A stretch of DNA of 22,623 nucleotides from a virus, in IMG/VR virus record IMGVR_UViG_3300025813_000006, positions 1 to 22,623 of that record. One strand, given 5' to 3'. The first letter of the stretch is position 1, and every line of letters begins with the position of its first letter. Below are positions 7,389 to 15,867 of the stretch, one piece after another. Both the position numbers and the translations under genes were made by a program. The notes under the pieces were generated by a model that was given only the letters and a program-made list of their open reading frames with translations, searched no databases and was not told the origin of the DNA.

Positions 7389-8588
7389 ATGACAAAGACT
7401 TACCCTTTAGAAAGAGACGAGATACTAGTACCAACTTATAATGGGTATAGATTATACCCCATTATGATGTTGCTCGGCATGAACTATAGTTCAATGGCTG
7501 GACGTAGAGGTTTAGGTATGGCGCAAGTCAGATTCTTAACTGACTCAAGTCCATACCAACACGGTGAATCTGTTCAGGGTATTAGATGGAATACTCGCCA
7601 AATACAGATACTTGTCAACGACCAGCAAAAGTCGTTGATAGACTACTGGCAAAAAAGGGATCTTTACCTTGACCTTTTACGTCCAAGCAGATCAACCATC
7701 ACTAAAGATAAACTCATAAAGCCATTTATCTATAGAAAGTGGCTGCCTGGTGGCAAGTTGTATCGTGGTACAGATATGATTGTAACTAACGGTTTATCTT
7801 ATGTGACTACTCCTACTGGTCACTTTATCAGCAACGGTGGCTTAGAAGCAGGAGATCAAATAACGATAGGCGGTGTAAATTATACCATAGCCATCGCTGC
7901 GAACGATTCTGAGCTATACCTGGCCAGTAGCTATGCCGGCTCTACATCGTCAAATGCGTCCTGGAGATACTTGTCAAAACAAGTGTATAGAGAGATAACT
8001 TTTATACTTGGATCAGGTTTGGAGTTTGATGAGAGGGGATCAGATCAGATACTACCATATGGCTTCCAGGAAGTATTGCGTCTTGTCTGCCACGACCCTT
8101 TGTGGAGAGGACGAGAGCAACAACGTATATGGACACTACCAGAAACTTATGGAGACCTGATATTCGATGGTGAAGGGGCTTGGTTTGGAACATCTGGTAT
8201 CAGCGGCAGATGGGAATTTGAAACTACATATCTTTCTGAATCAGCAGAAATTCAATATACAGGACATGAAGTAGCTAGACCTATCATTACCATACGCGGT
8301 CCGGCACACTATCCTAGAATATCCAATGAACAACTAGGTATTACTCTAAGCCTAGAATACGTTGTGAGTATTGGAGAAGAGGTAGTAATAGATATTGATA
8401 ACTTATCTGTAACTACTAATCAAGGAAACAATCTCTTACCATATCTTCGCGGCAATTTATCAGGATTCGCTCTAGTCCCTGAACCAGCTGCTCCTGACGG
8501 AGTTAATACTATTGTAATTACTATGGGGGACGCCGACACTAACACCTATGCCTCTGTCAAGTGGCAAAATGTGTACATAGGAATATAA
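7389..8588 (+). CDS. Distal tail protein (Dit-like)
   Basis: The 399-aa protein comes directly after the tape measure gene (one base gap), the usual place of Dit, the hexameric ring at the tail tip that links tube to baseplate. The N-terminal part (residues ~45-100) has the beta-strand pattern of siphovirus tail component proteins, with VRFLTDSSPYQHGESVQGIRW and RQIQILVNDQ. A central DPLWRGREQQRIWTLPE segment and a C-terminal beta-rich region (HEVARPIITIRGPAHYPRI ... YASVKWQNVYIGI) follow, as in longer Dit proteins that carry an extra carbohydrate-binding-like domain. A beta insertion around residues 125-190 includes VTTPTGHFISNGGLEAGDQI. The SD-like GAGAAGG lies in the end of the tape measure gene. 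The family name is inferred from position and pattern. Confidence 0.65.
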   Translation: MTKTYPLERDEILVPTYNGYRLYPIMMLLGMNYSSMAGRRGLGMAQVRFLTDSSPYQHGESVQGIRWNTRQIQILVNDQQKSLIDYWQKRDLYLDLLRPSRSTITKDKLIKPFIYRKWLPGGKLYRGTDMIVTNGLSYVTTPTGHFISNGGLEAGDQITIGGVNYTIAIAANDSELYLASSYAGSTSSNASWRYLSKQVYREITFILGSGLEFDERGSDQILPYGFQEVLRLVCHDPLWRGREQQRIWTLPETYGDLIFDGEGAWFGTSGISGRWEFETTYLSESAEIQYTGHEVARPIITIRGPAHYPRISNEQLGITLSLEYVVSIGEEVVIDIDNLSVTTNQGNNLLPYLRGNLSGFALVPEPAAPDGVNTIVITMGDADTNTYASVKWQNVYIGI

Positions 8589-8597
8589 GGAGATAAG

Positions 8598-9620
8598 ATG
8601 ACACAAAATTCCATTCCTCAAACTGGTCATATTGATGACAATGTATCCCCTGATGCCGGCCCTTATTCTGCTGTAGAATGGTCTGCTGTATGGTCTAGTA
8701 TATTAACATCAGGCGTTAATCAAGGCCCAATAGGCATTATTGGAGACGATTCGCTAGCAGTAACAAATCCTAGCGGCACTACTATTAACGTTGCTGCTGG
8801 AGACGCTATGGTAGGAGGAAGAAATTTTCGGAACGATGCCTCCCTTAGCTTCAGTGTAGCCTCTCCTTCAGCTAACCCCAGAATAGACGTAGTGGTAGTA
8901 GTTCAAAATGAGTCAAATAGCTCTATAACCGCTGGAATAGCTTCAGGTAATGACTTGTCATTTCCAACATCGCTAACTGACTATCAGGGAAGCGCATCTG
9001 TACCACCATACTCAGCCAGAGTAGCAATTCTGAAAGGCACAGAAGCAGCTAGCCCTTCTGCTCCTACACTCGATCAGAACGCAGCCTTGCTGTACATGAT
9101 ACCGTTAGCACAGTATCAAATAAGCACAGGTGGTACTATATCGGCGCTTACTAATCTAAGAGAGTTTACTGTAAGCGCAGGTGGCGGTAACGCTTATGTA
9201 GATACTGTTATCGAATATCCTAGTGGTGGCCCTATGGATCAGATAGGATATAATGGCAGGGTTCGTATAGTGCCAATGCGTTTGTATTTCAACTTCGTTG
9301 GTAGTACTTCAATGAACATCTCATTTGAAAATGAAGATGACCCTCTGCTAGGATATGATGAATATGCGACGTTCTTCTTTTGGACGGTTAATCCTCAACA
9401 AACATACTCAACTTTTGATGGTAAAGTAAACGGTTTAGGCTTCACTATATATAAATCTCCAGGTGAATCGTTTATACGCATATACGGTTATAGAGCAGGC
9501 TATGTAGACAATGCTGGAACTGCACAGGCTCCTCCAACTAATGAAACAGTTGTAATAGACTGTATGTTAGTCCAGTTGCTAGATCAAGCACCATTATCGT
9601 TCAAGAGTATAGCAGGATAA
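8598..9620 (+). CDS. Baseplate/tail tip protein with BppU-like N-terminal domain
   Basis: This 340-aa protein has a strong AAGGAG site five bases before its ATG. Residues ~50-185 show a pattern shared by many siphophage baseplate proteins: INVAAGDAMVGGRNFRND, then NPRIDVVVVVQN, then ARVAILKGTEAASPSAP and YMIPLAQYQIS with a closing LTNLREF. These match the upper-baseplate/receptor-binding-associated domain in which a small beta domain positions fibres. Residues ~190-340 form a second beta-rich domain (MRLYFNFVGSTSMNISFENEDD, FIRIYGYRAGY) that I do not recognise; a carbohydrate-binding or host-contact role would fit. It ends in TAATG shared with the next gene. No enzymatic motif is seen. Confidence 0.6.
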   Translation: MTQNSIPQTGHIDDNVSPDAGPYSAVEWSAVWSSILTSGVNQGPIGIIGDDSLAVTNPSGTTINVAAGDAMVGGRNFRNDASLSFSVASPSANPRIDVVVVVQNESNSSITAGIASGNDLSFPTSLTDYQGSASVPPYSARVAILKGTEAASPSAPTLDQNAALLYMIPLAQYQISTGGTISALTNLREFTVSAGGGNAYVDTVIEYPSGGPMDQIGYNGRVRIVPMRLYFNFVGSTSMNISFENEDDPLLGYDEYATFFFWTVNPQQTYSTFDGKVNGLGFTIYKSPGESFIRIYGYRAGYVDNAGTAQAPPTNETVVIDCMLVQLLDQAPLSFKSIAG

Positions 9621-10819
9621 TGACATACACTGGTGAGGTTAGTTACAGATTAGATCTAGTTGATCACGATGACAACGTGGTCACTACGTTCGCTGGTTTT
9701 GGATATGGTACTCCTAATCGCGGTGGGTTGCACAGCTTCTCCTATCGTAAGAGGCTCAACTCGTCTGGTGCTATAGCAGTACGTATATGGGGCGAAGACC
9801 AGCGAATAGAAGAATTCCTACGGCTTGATATAGGATTCGATTATCGTTGGCGAATTTACAGAACTGATCCTCTATGGGACAATAAGGAGCGTAAGGACTT
9901 TGTAGCGTTTCATCGTGGAGAAGAAGATGATCAGTTTAACTCTGGAGAATTCCTATATACCAGCTTCGGTACTGGATTAAATGACTTCATCTACTCCGAA
10001 GGCATTGATTGGTATTCTGGTAGTCCACAGTCTAGTAAATCAGGTGATATTGCTACAGTAGCCTACGAGTTCGTCAACGAGAACATCGGTCCCGCAGCTG
10101 GTAATGATAGCGATGGTAGACCGCGTGTTAGGCCACGTTTGGTGGCATTATATCCTGCCCTGTGCGGTAAGAGCTGGACTGGTGGTAGAGCGTATTTACA
10201 ACTAGGAGATGTGTTAGAAGAGCTGGCAGAATTAGCGCCAGGTGACTTTCTAATAAAAGAAGAAGATAATCCATCAGGGCCAGGAGGAGCATATCAGTTC
10301 TATTGGAGCTGGAAGTCTCCTAGATGGGGAAAAGACAGAACTATCGGTAATACAGAAGGAAACAAACCGCTAGTGTTCAGTGCTGATCATAGGAATATTC
10401 AAGACTACAAAAGCAACTACTCGCATTTAGACGAAATAAATGTAGTAACTGTTGTAGGACAAGGTGTAGGAGAATCTCGCAGGAGAGCTATGGCTGCTAG
10501 GGATTCTACTTTATCACGTTCTCCTTGGGCTAGAAGAGCTGTTGTACGTGACTTGAAAAGTGCCACAGATGATGAGCTACAATTTAGAGCAGACGAGCAT
10601 CTGGTAGCTGGTTCTCCGAAGCAGAAAATGAAATTTGACCTGCGACAAGACGTCAATACACGGTATGGTAGAGACTGGGACATAGGAGACTTGGTTCACG
10701 TAGTACACAAAGAACGACAGGCTAAGATGAAGATTATAGGTGTGACAGTAACACTACAGAAAGAAGGCTACGAAAAGATCACACCTGAGTTTATCACTGA
10801 ATGGAGTCAGTTCGCCTAA
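9620..10819 (+). CDS. Tail hub/Tal-like protein (siphovirus Gp37-like family)
   Basis: The 399-aa product follows Dit and a baseplate protein, where the tail-associated hub protein is expected. Its pattern fits the Gp37-like proteins named after Rhodococcus phage ReqiPepy6. An N-terminal strand region (LDLVDHDDNVVTTFAGFGYG) is followed by FSYRKRLNSSGAIAVRIWG, a middle segment with FGTGLNDFIYSEGIDWYSGS, and a C-terminal segment with QKMKFDLRQDVNTRYGRDWD, IGDLVHVVHK and KMKIIGVTVTLQKEGYEKI that resembles the closing domain of hub proteins. There is no peptidase or lytic domain in it, unlike many longer Tal proteins; the lytic domains are three genes downstream. ATG overlaps the previous stop (TAATG). 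Confidence 0.6.
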   Translation: MTYTGEVSYRLDLVDHDDNVVTTFAGFGYGTPNRGGLHSFSYRKRLNSSGAIAVRIWGEDQRIEEFLRLDIGFDYRWRIYRTDPLWDNKERKDFVAFHRGEEDDQFNSGEFLYTSFGTGLNDFIYSEGIDWYSGSPQSSKSGDIATVAYEFVNENIGPAAGNDSDGRPRVRPRLVALYPALCGKSWTGGRAYLQLGDVLEELAELAPGDFLIKEEDNPSGPGGAYQFYWSWKSPRWGKDRTIGNTEGNKPLVFSADHRNIQDYKSNYSHLDEINVVTVVGQGVGESRRRAMAARDSTLSRSPWARRAVVRDLKSATDDELQFRADEHLVAGSPKQKMKFDLRQDVNTRYGRDWDIGDLVHVVHKERQAKMKIIGVTVTLQKEGYEKITPEFITEWSQFA

Positions 10820-12729
10820 TGACTAAAGAAGGAGATCGTCTACGAAATGTAGAAACGCGCGAAAGTGCTGGTATGATAGAAGTACCAGGAGATCCAAATA
10901 CTGGCGCTGGTACAGCTGGTGCTCCTGGCATGTTTGCTATCCGTCCCACCAGTGGATTGTTGTATTACAACTCTGATGGTGAACCTGATGGATGGGTAGA
11001 ACTTGGAATAGCTACTGGCGGTGGTGAAGCTAACACTGGCACCAATATAGGAACCGGCGCTGGAGTATATGCAGGAAAAGTAACTACTGTACTTCAGTTC
11101 CGTAGTCTTATTGGTACTGCTCCCATCGTTGCTACTCAAAATGCTAATGACATCACTTTTGATTTAGACATCAATAGCCTAACTACGATTACTACTCCTA
11201 CTACTGGCGACGAGCTGATCATCGAGCGCGCCGGGACACAATACAAGATTGACTTCACCACTTTCGCTAGTGGTAGTTTAAATTCTGTATCAAACATTGG
11301 CACAGGTGCTGGAGTCTACAAGCAAGTAGTTTCCGGTGATGTGGAGCTTCGTAGTCTAATTGGCACCGCTCCTGTTGTTGCTACTCAAAACGCCAATGAC
11401 ATCACTTTCGACTTAGATGTCGCTGGTCTTACTACTATAACCAGCCCGACTACCGCAGACTATCTAATAATAGAAAGGTCTGGCACGCAATACAAGATTG
11501 ATTTTACTACCTTTACTGGTAGCGGCGAGGCCAATACAGGTACAAATCTTGGCGCAGGGTCGCAGGTCTACAAAGGAATGTCGGGAACTGTATTACAGTT
11601 TCGTAGTATCATAGTTTCATCTCCAATAACTATCGCTCAAAACGCAGATGATCTTACTTTTGATTTTGATATTACCGGACAATCAGATGCTCCATCATCA
11701 CCTCCGCCAGCCGGCGACTACTTTATAGGTCAAGCTACTGTAGGTGGAGCGTTTTACCGAGTACCATTTTCAGATTTAGGAGAAGTAAATCTAGTCGAAA
11801 GCGCGTCTAGTGTAGGAACCGGTGTTGGATTATATTATGCACTAACGGTTAAGACGTTGCAGTTCAGGTCTATTGTCGGCGGTGAAGGTATAGCTGCTAG
11901 TTTATCTCTTGCTGCTACTGACGTAGACATAGACTTAGATATAAATGCCATAACTACTACAGGTACTCCTGATACCGCTGATTACATAGCTTACCACGAT
12001 GTAGGTGTAGGTATTAAAAAATCTACTGTATCAGATCTTGCTTCTGTTTTAGGTAGTGGCTTTATAACAGGTGCTACTAGCTTAACTACAACCAATCATG
12101 TATATGAAGGAGAAGTTAGTCAGGTACTGAGATTCAGAGGATTAGCTCTAGCTGATTCATCTATACCTATTACAATTACTCAAGGAGCGACTGCTTTAAC
12201 GTTTGATTTCAGTATTGCTAATACTGCTACTGCTCCAGGATCACCAGATAGCGCTGATATACTAGTAGTAGAGAAATCATCAGACGGCTCTCACTACAAG
12301 CTACCACTATCAGAATTTGCTACAGTATCGCCACACGGTGGTGATTGGATTCGTACTACGGATACTGCCTTAACTACAAGTTCATTTTATGATATAGTAT
12401 GGGAAACTGAGAATCGTGATACAGATGGTATATGGAGTAGTGGTGCTAATCTTACTATACAAACTGCTGGTACTTATATAATAAAATTAGAGTGTGCGTT
12501 CGCTTCTAACGCTACACCCTATGCGTGTCAAGCTCTTATAGACTACGAAGGAGCTTATATAGCATCTCAAAAAATACAAACAGCAGCTAATGAGGTTCTG
12601 CGAATACAATCAGTAGGGGTACAAGACTGTTCGATAGGAGATGTGATCAAAGGAACAGCTAGGCATACAGCTGGATCTAACAGAAACTTAATAGAAGCCA
12701 AAATACAAATTCATAAACTGTCAGATTAA
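10819..12729 (+). CDS. Tail fibre with five ~85-residue repeats and a C1q/TNF-like C-terminal domain
   Basis: I use the ATG at 10819 (636 aa) because it forms the same TAATG overlap seen at other junctions, with GGAG upstream; an in-frame ATG at 10801 would add six residues. The N-terminal ~75 residues (including GAPGMFAIRPTSGLLYYN and WVELG) form an attachment segment. Then come five repeats, each with a G-T-G-A-G-V-Y opening, a LQFRSL strand, ITFDLDI, a Thr/Pro-rich turn and an IERxGTQYKIDF-type closing strand. The last ~130 residues have the pattern of a C1q/TNF jelly roll: IWSSGANLTIQTAGTYIIKL, then QALIDYEGAYIAS, ending EAKIQIHKL. Such tips commonly bind host surface glycans or proteins. 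Host receptor unknown. Repeats 1 and 2 are the most alike. Confidence 0.75.
   Translation: MTKEGDRLRNVETRESAGMIEVPGDPNTGAGTAGAPGMFAIRPTSGLLYYNSDGEPDGWVELGIATGGGEANTGTNIGTGAGVYAGKVTTVLQFRSLIGTAPIVATQNANDITFDLDINSLTTITTPTTGDELIIERAGTQYKIDFTTFASGSLNSVSNIGTGAGVYKQVVSGDVELRSLIGTAPVVATQNANDITFDLDVAGLTTITSPTTADYLIIERSGTQYKIDFTTFTGSGEANTGTNLGAGSQVYKGMSGTVLQFRSIIVSSPITIAQNADDLTFDFDITGQSDAPSSPPPAGDYFIGQATVGGAFYRVPFSDLGEVNLVESASSVGTGVGLYYALTVKTLQFRSIVGGEGIAASLSLAATDVDIDLDINAITTTGTPDTADYIAYHDVGVGIKKSTVSDLASVLGSGFITGATSLTTTNHVYEGEVSQVLRFRGLALADSSIPITITQGATALTFDFSIANTATAPGSPDSADILVVEKSSDGSHYKLPLSEFATVSPHGGDWIRTTDTALTTSSFYDIVWETENRDTDGIWSSGANLTIQTAGTYIIKLECAFASNATPYACQALIDYEGAYIASQKIQTAANEVLRIQSVGVQDCSIGDVIKGTARHTAGSNRNLIEAKIQIHKLSD
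11023..12345 (+). repeat. Five diverging in-frame repeats in the fibre gene
   Basis: Anchor codons of the conserved opening (NIGTGAGVY and variants) lie at 11044, 11293, 11545, 11809 and 12079, spacings of 249, 252, 264 and 270 bases (83, 84, 88 and 90 residues). Copies 1-3 are similar at both DNA and protein level; copies 4 and 5 are more degenerate. All spacings are multiples of three, consistent with in-frame duplication and recombination among repeats. Confidence 0.8.
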
Positions 12730-12754
12730 TTAGGACGTAACAAGGGAGAAAGTG

Positions 12755-12946
12755 ATGTCCAATAAAGATAGTGAAACAATGAACACCTATTCACAAACAG
12801 AATTAGAAGAAAAACTTGCTAGGCTACAAGAAGCCCGTAAGGTAATGGTCGAAAAAGCTAATCGTGAAATAGCACAACTAGATGGCGCGATTGCTTTTTT
12901 GGTTCAATTACTAGCAGGTGAGCTAGACAAGGAAAGCGACAACTAA
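12755..12946 (+). CDS. Small coiled-coil protein of unknown function
   Basis: The product is 63 aa from the ATG at 12755 (a GTG at 12752 is in frame directly before it; GGGAGA just upstream favours the ATG by spacing). After a polar start, residues ~15-55 form one continuous predicted helix with heptad-like Leu/Ile/Val/Ala placement (ELEEKLARLQEARKVMVEK, then IAQLDGAIAFLVQLL). It has no Cys and no hydrophobic stretch long enough for a membrane span, so it does not look like a holin. It lies between the fibre gene and the lysin gene and ends in TAATG with the lysin gene. It could be a fibre or lysin assembly partner; no family recognised. Confidence 0.65.
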   Translation: MSNKDSETMNTYSQTELEEKLARLQEARKVMVEKANREIAQLDGAIAFLVQLLAGELDKESDN

Positions 12947-15243
12947 TGGACGGGTATAACAAAGTATTCTTCCACATGAGTAGTCAAGGTATTCGTACAG
13001 GATGGGGCGATCTTGTGCGAGCCTGCGATGCTGCTGGCATACCCGTTTCTGTAATGTCAGTAGGAGGAGAAGGAATTGGTGACATAGTAGCACAATGGGA
13101 TGCTGGAAGCACAGTCCCCCATGTGCCAGTATTTCGTCCAAACGGAAACGATGTTCCACCTTACGGTGCTAATATCGAAACCGCTGCTCCCGAGTGGTGG
13201 GCGTGGATGAAAAGCCAGTTCTCTAAGGAGATATATCGTTACCATGATAGAATTGTTATTAAACATGGTAATGAGCTAGACAAGAATCAGTCAGACTGGT
13301 TAGGCCAGTTCTTTACCAGAGTTGCTAAATTAGCCATGTCAGACCCAGATGGGCCATTTATAACCGCCCCTTTCGGATTCTCCGCTGGCGAGCCTGAACA
13401 AGCAGATTGGATAACTCCTGGCATGAAGGAGTATCTATACTTAGCACATTCGTTTCCGTACTACGTCTACATATGCCTACATGAGTACTCCTTAGACGCA
13501 TCTAACATATTCGCAGATTCTCCATACAACGTTGGTCGGTTTCTGATGCTGTTTAGCATCTGCGATGAGTTAGGGCTGCGACGACCTAACATAGTATTAC
13601 ATGAGGTTGGATGGGAACTAGGTGATATTCCTGACACTCCGACTGCGATGGCGCAGCTGAACTCCCTTGCTGAATTGTATGCTTACTATCCTGAGATAAA
13701 AGGTGCCGGTATATGGACTACTCAACCTTATAACAACACTGGCATAGAAAAGAAAGTAAGCGCATTGATACCCCTCGTCAAAGAAATGACACTCAATAAT
13801 CGTTATCCTGTAGGAGAGACAGTGCCACCAGAACCAAAGCATAAAGTTGTCGTCTACAAGCTGGCCCAGGAGCATACCAGGGAACAGTGGCAAGAGATTG
13901 CCGATATAGCTCATGACGACTATAAAAGGACACAAACTGCTAGTCATAATGATGCAGAGACGATGTACCTGGAGGGTAACGAAGAATCGTATATTGTAGT
14001 AATCGATCCAGAGTTAGCAAGTCAACAACATGCTATACAGTATTTTGCTGAACGGGGCTACATGTATCAGACTAAGTATATATTCACTGAACCCCCAACT
14101 CAGCCAGAGACGTTTAAATATAGCGTTTGGCCTACTGTAGAACATCGTATTACACAATATTTTGGCGAGCATCCTGAGAATTACAACAAGTACGGCTTTC
14201 CAGGACACGAAGGTATAGACCTTGCTGCTCCTTTAGGCTCCGCTATTTACGCTCCAGAAGGCGGCGTAGTGATAAAGGTGTCTGATAAGACATCGAGTGG
14301 TAATCTAAGCAATTATGGTCAGCATGTGATTATAGACCATGAGAATGGATACTACACCACACTAGGTCATCTGAGATATGATACGCTAGTACAAGTTGGT
14401 GATCGCGTAGACGCCAGCCAGATCATTGGTTACTCAGGTAATACTGGTAATAGTTATGGAGCACATCTGCACCTCACGCTCAAAAAAGACGGATACGTGC
14501 ATCCTGGTTGGGAGTGTTGTCCTGGCTACAAAGACCCGCTACCTCATTTACAGTCTGCACAAATTCCGCCAGGACAAGGTGAGCTAATATACCTTGTACC
14601 GTACCTTCGTCCAGCTGACTTGAGAGGTAGACTATACGAGGTAGAGACAAAGATAGACGGAGTGAGCCATGGTCAACAGCGACACCAAAGTCAACGAGAC
14701 GCTGATAGTAGTATATTCTACCATACTAAAGGTGGTGACGGGCCTTCTCATCCGGCTGAATGGGAGCAGCTAGACATACAGGACGGTCACATCAGGCGAT
14801 ATATTGACACATCAATGGGTGGCGGTAGATATTACACATTAACGAAGCAAGGCACAGACGAACCTTTCGTGGATTGGCTACTTACTAGCATGAGGATCAA
14901 TCAGGTGTTTGTCAGCTACCCCTTAGTAACTATTCACAATAAAGATACCTGCAACATGGTTAGCGGTCCAGATGCCACCACTGACTATCTGAAGCTTGCC
15001 AGGAAACATGATACGTTCGAGTGCTACAACGGCATCATACTACAGGACGTGATAGAGATTCACTGGTCGAAATCTCCTACTTTTGAAAGAGTCGAGGAGA
15101 AATACTTCTACTCTAAAGACCCCCGAGCAGAAGGTTTAGTTGGTTGGGGAAGTTTAGTAAGTGGGAAAGTTGCGAGGGTGAGTGAACTACACGATCCTGG
15201 TCAGCGTCCTGATAACTTTAGAGAAACAGGATGCTTTAGCTAG
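12946..15243 (+). CDS. Multidomain lysin: GH-A-like glycosidase domain plus M23 peptidase
   Basis: The 765-aa protein has at least three parts. Residues ~1-285 look like a TIM-barrel glycosidase of clan GH-A: IVIKHGNE (N109-E110, strand-4 acid/base position), ICLHE (H179-E180) and IVLHEVGWE (E220, candidate strand-7 nucleophile), then KGAGIWTTQP. Residues ~298-380 are a linker domain I do not recognise. Residues ~395-515 are an M23/LytM metallopeptidase with all zinc and catalytic residues: H421 and D425 in GHEGIDLAAP, H475 in LGH, H507/H509 in AHLHL. Residues ~540-765 are an unassigned C-terminal domain, possibly cell-wall binding. There is no signal peptide or membrane segment. Together the two domains would cut glycan strands and peptide cross-links. 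Position after the fibre, with no holin nearby, allows either an endolysin or a virion-borne lysin. M23 is certain; glycosidase likely; substrate unknown. Confidence 0.85.
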   Translation: MDGYNKVFFHMSSQGIRTGWGDLVRACDAAGIPVSVMSVGGEGIGDIVAQWDAGSTVPHVPVFRPNGNDVPPYGANIETAAPEWWAWMKSQFSKEIYRYHDRIVIKHGNELDKNQSDWLGQFFTRVAKLAMSDPDGPFITAPFGFSAGEPEQADWITPGMKEYLYLAHSFPYYVYICLHEYSLDASNIFADSPYNVGRFLMLFSICDELGLRRPNIVLHEVGWELGDIPDTPTAMAQLNSLAELYAYYPEIKGAGIWTTQPYNNTGIEKKVSALIPLVKEMTLNNRYPVGETVPPEPKHKVVVYKLAQEHTREQWQEIADIAHDDYKRTQTASHNDAETMYLEGNEESYIVVIDPELASQQHAIQYFAERGYMYQTKYIFTEPPTQPETFKYSVWPTVEHRITQYFGEHPENYNKYGFPGHEGIDLAAPLGSAIYAPEGGVVIKVSDKTSSGNLSNYGQHVIIDHENGYYTTLGHLRYDTLVQVGDRVDASQIIGYSGNTGNSYGAHLHLTLKKDGYVHPGWECCPGYKDPLPHLQSAQIPPGQGELIYLVPYLRPADLRGRLYEVETKIDGVSHGQQRHQSQRDADSSIFYHTKGGDGPSHPAEWEQLDIQDGHIRRYIDTSMGGGRYYTLTKQGTDEPFVDWLLTSMRINQVFVSYPLVTIHNKDTCNMVSGPDATTDYLKLARKHDTFECYNGIILQDVIEIHWSKSPTFERVEEKYFYSKDPRAEGLVGWGSLVSGKVARVSELHDPGQRPDNFRETGCFS

Positions 15244-15286
15244 TGTGTCAGCTATTCCGCAAGGGGTAGTAGTCACTTTCTCCATT

Positions 15287-15328
15287 GGTAGTGGTGAATG
15301 TGCGCAGACATCCACCACTACCTTTTTT
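15287..15328 (+). terminator. Intrinsic terminator of the + strand virion operon
   Basis: A perfect 10-bp stem (GGTAGTGGTG at 15287-15296 with CACCACTACC at 15313-15322) is extended, across one mismatch, by ATGT/ACAT (15298-15301 and 15308-15311) closing a 6-base loop. Six T residues follow at 15323-15328. On the opposite strand the hairpin is not followed by a U-run, so it terminates + transcription only. It lies 44 bases past the lysin stop. The rest of 15244-15336 shows no gene. Confidence 0.9.
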
Positions 15329-15336
15329 ACTAATAG

Positions 15337-15867
15337 CTAGTTACGATCTCGACCGCCACCAAACTCGAAGCCGTCAGGGTAACGCTCCTTATGTAGCTTC
15401 TCAATGTTGTACTTCAACACGTCGTCAACTGGTATCCAATACACATTGCTAATAGCAGTCAATGCGTTCCAGATACTCAGCATCGCAGTTGAAACACGGT
15501 CGTTAACAGCTCTCATAGCGTCCATATCGTAACCAGCTTTAGCAGCTGTGGTAGCAAGATACCAGTGGACATCCCCCAACTCGTCTATAAGATCAGGCAC
15601 GCTGATATCCTGCTTGTGAAATACCATCTTCTTTATCAGATCAATTAGTTCACCAGCTTCTCCTACTAGGCCCATGATCGTAAAGTGTAATGGAGTAATC
15701 TCATGAGTGTCTATCAGCTTAAACTCTCTTACTAGCAGAGAGACGCTCATAGTGATGTTGAAGCAAGCCTGCAACAGTACTTGCTCCTCCAACTCCAGCG
15801 ACAAGTCATCTTGGCGCATAGTCTCCAGTGCCAAGGCTTGATACTCGTTCCAGTTGTTTAATTTCAT
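15337..15867 (-). CDS. MazG-like nucleotide pyrophosphohydrolase
   Basis: The product is 176 aa from the ATG at 15867, which has AGGAG seven bases upstream; an in-frame ATG at 15885 lies before that site and is unlikely. The MazG signature is clear: GLVGEAGELIDLIKK (E-x-G-E motif) followed about 18 residues later by DELGDVHWYLA (E-x-x-D motif), the acidic residues that bind Mg2+ and hydrolyse nucleoside triphosphates to monophosphates. The end, YNIEKLHKERYPDGFEF, is also typical. Unusual are an extra helical stretch before the signature (LLQACFNITMSVSLLVREF) and an insert of about 30-40 residues between GYDMD and the YNIEKL segment. Phage MazG proteins are linked to nucleotide pool cleaning or to lowering host (p)ppGpp; which applies here is not visible. 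ATG overlaps the preceding stop (ATGA). Confidence 0.9.
   Translation of the reverse strand: MKLNNWNEYQALALETMRQDDLSLELEEQVLLQACFNITMSVSLLVREFKLIDTHEITPLHFTIMGLVGEAGELIDLIKKMVFHKQDISVPDLIDELGDVHWYLATTAAKAGYDMDAMRAVNDRVSTAMLSIWNALTAISNVYWIPVDDVLKYNIEKLHKERYPDGFEFGGGRDRN

Noticed and set aside
11023-12345. CRISPR-like or non-coding tandem repeat
   Set aside because: Repeats are 249-270 bases, in frame, with amino acid conservation exceeding DNA conservation. They are protein repeats of the fibre.
12755-12946. Holin upstream of the lysin gene
   Set aside because: The 63-aa product is a charged coiled-coil helix with no transmembrane segment.
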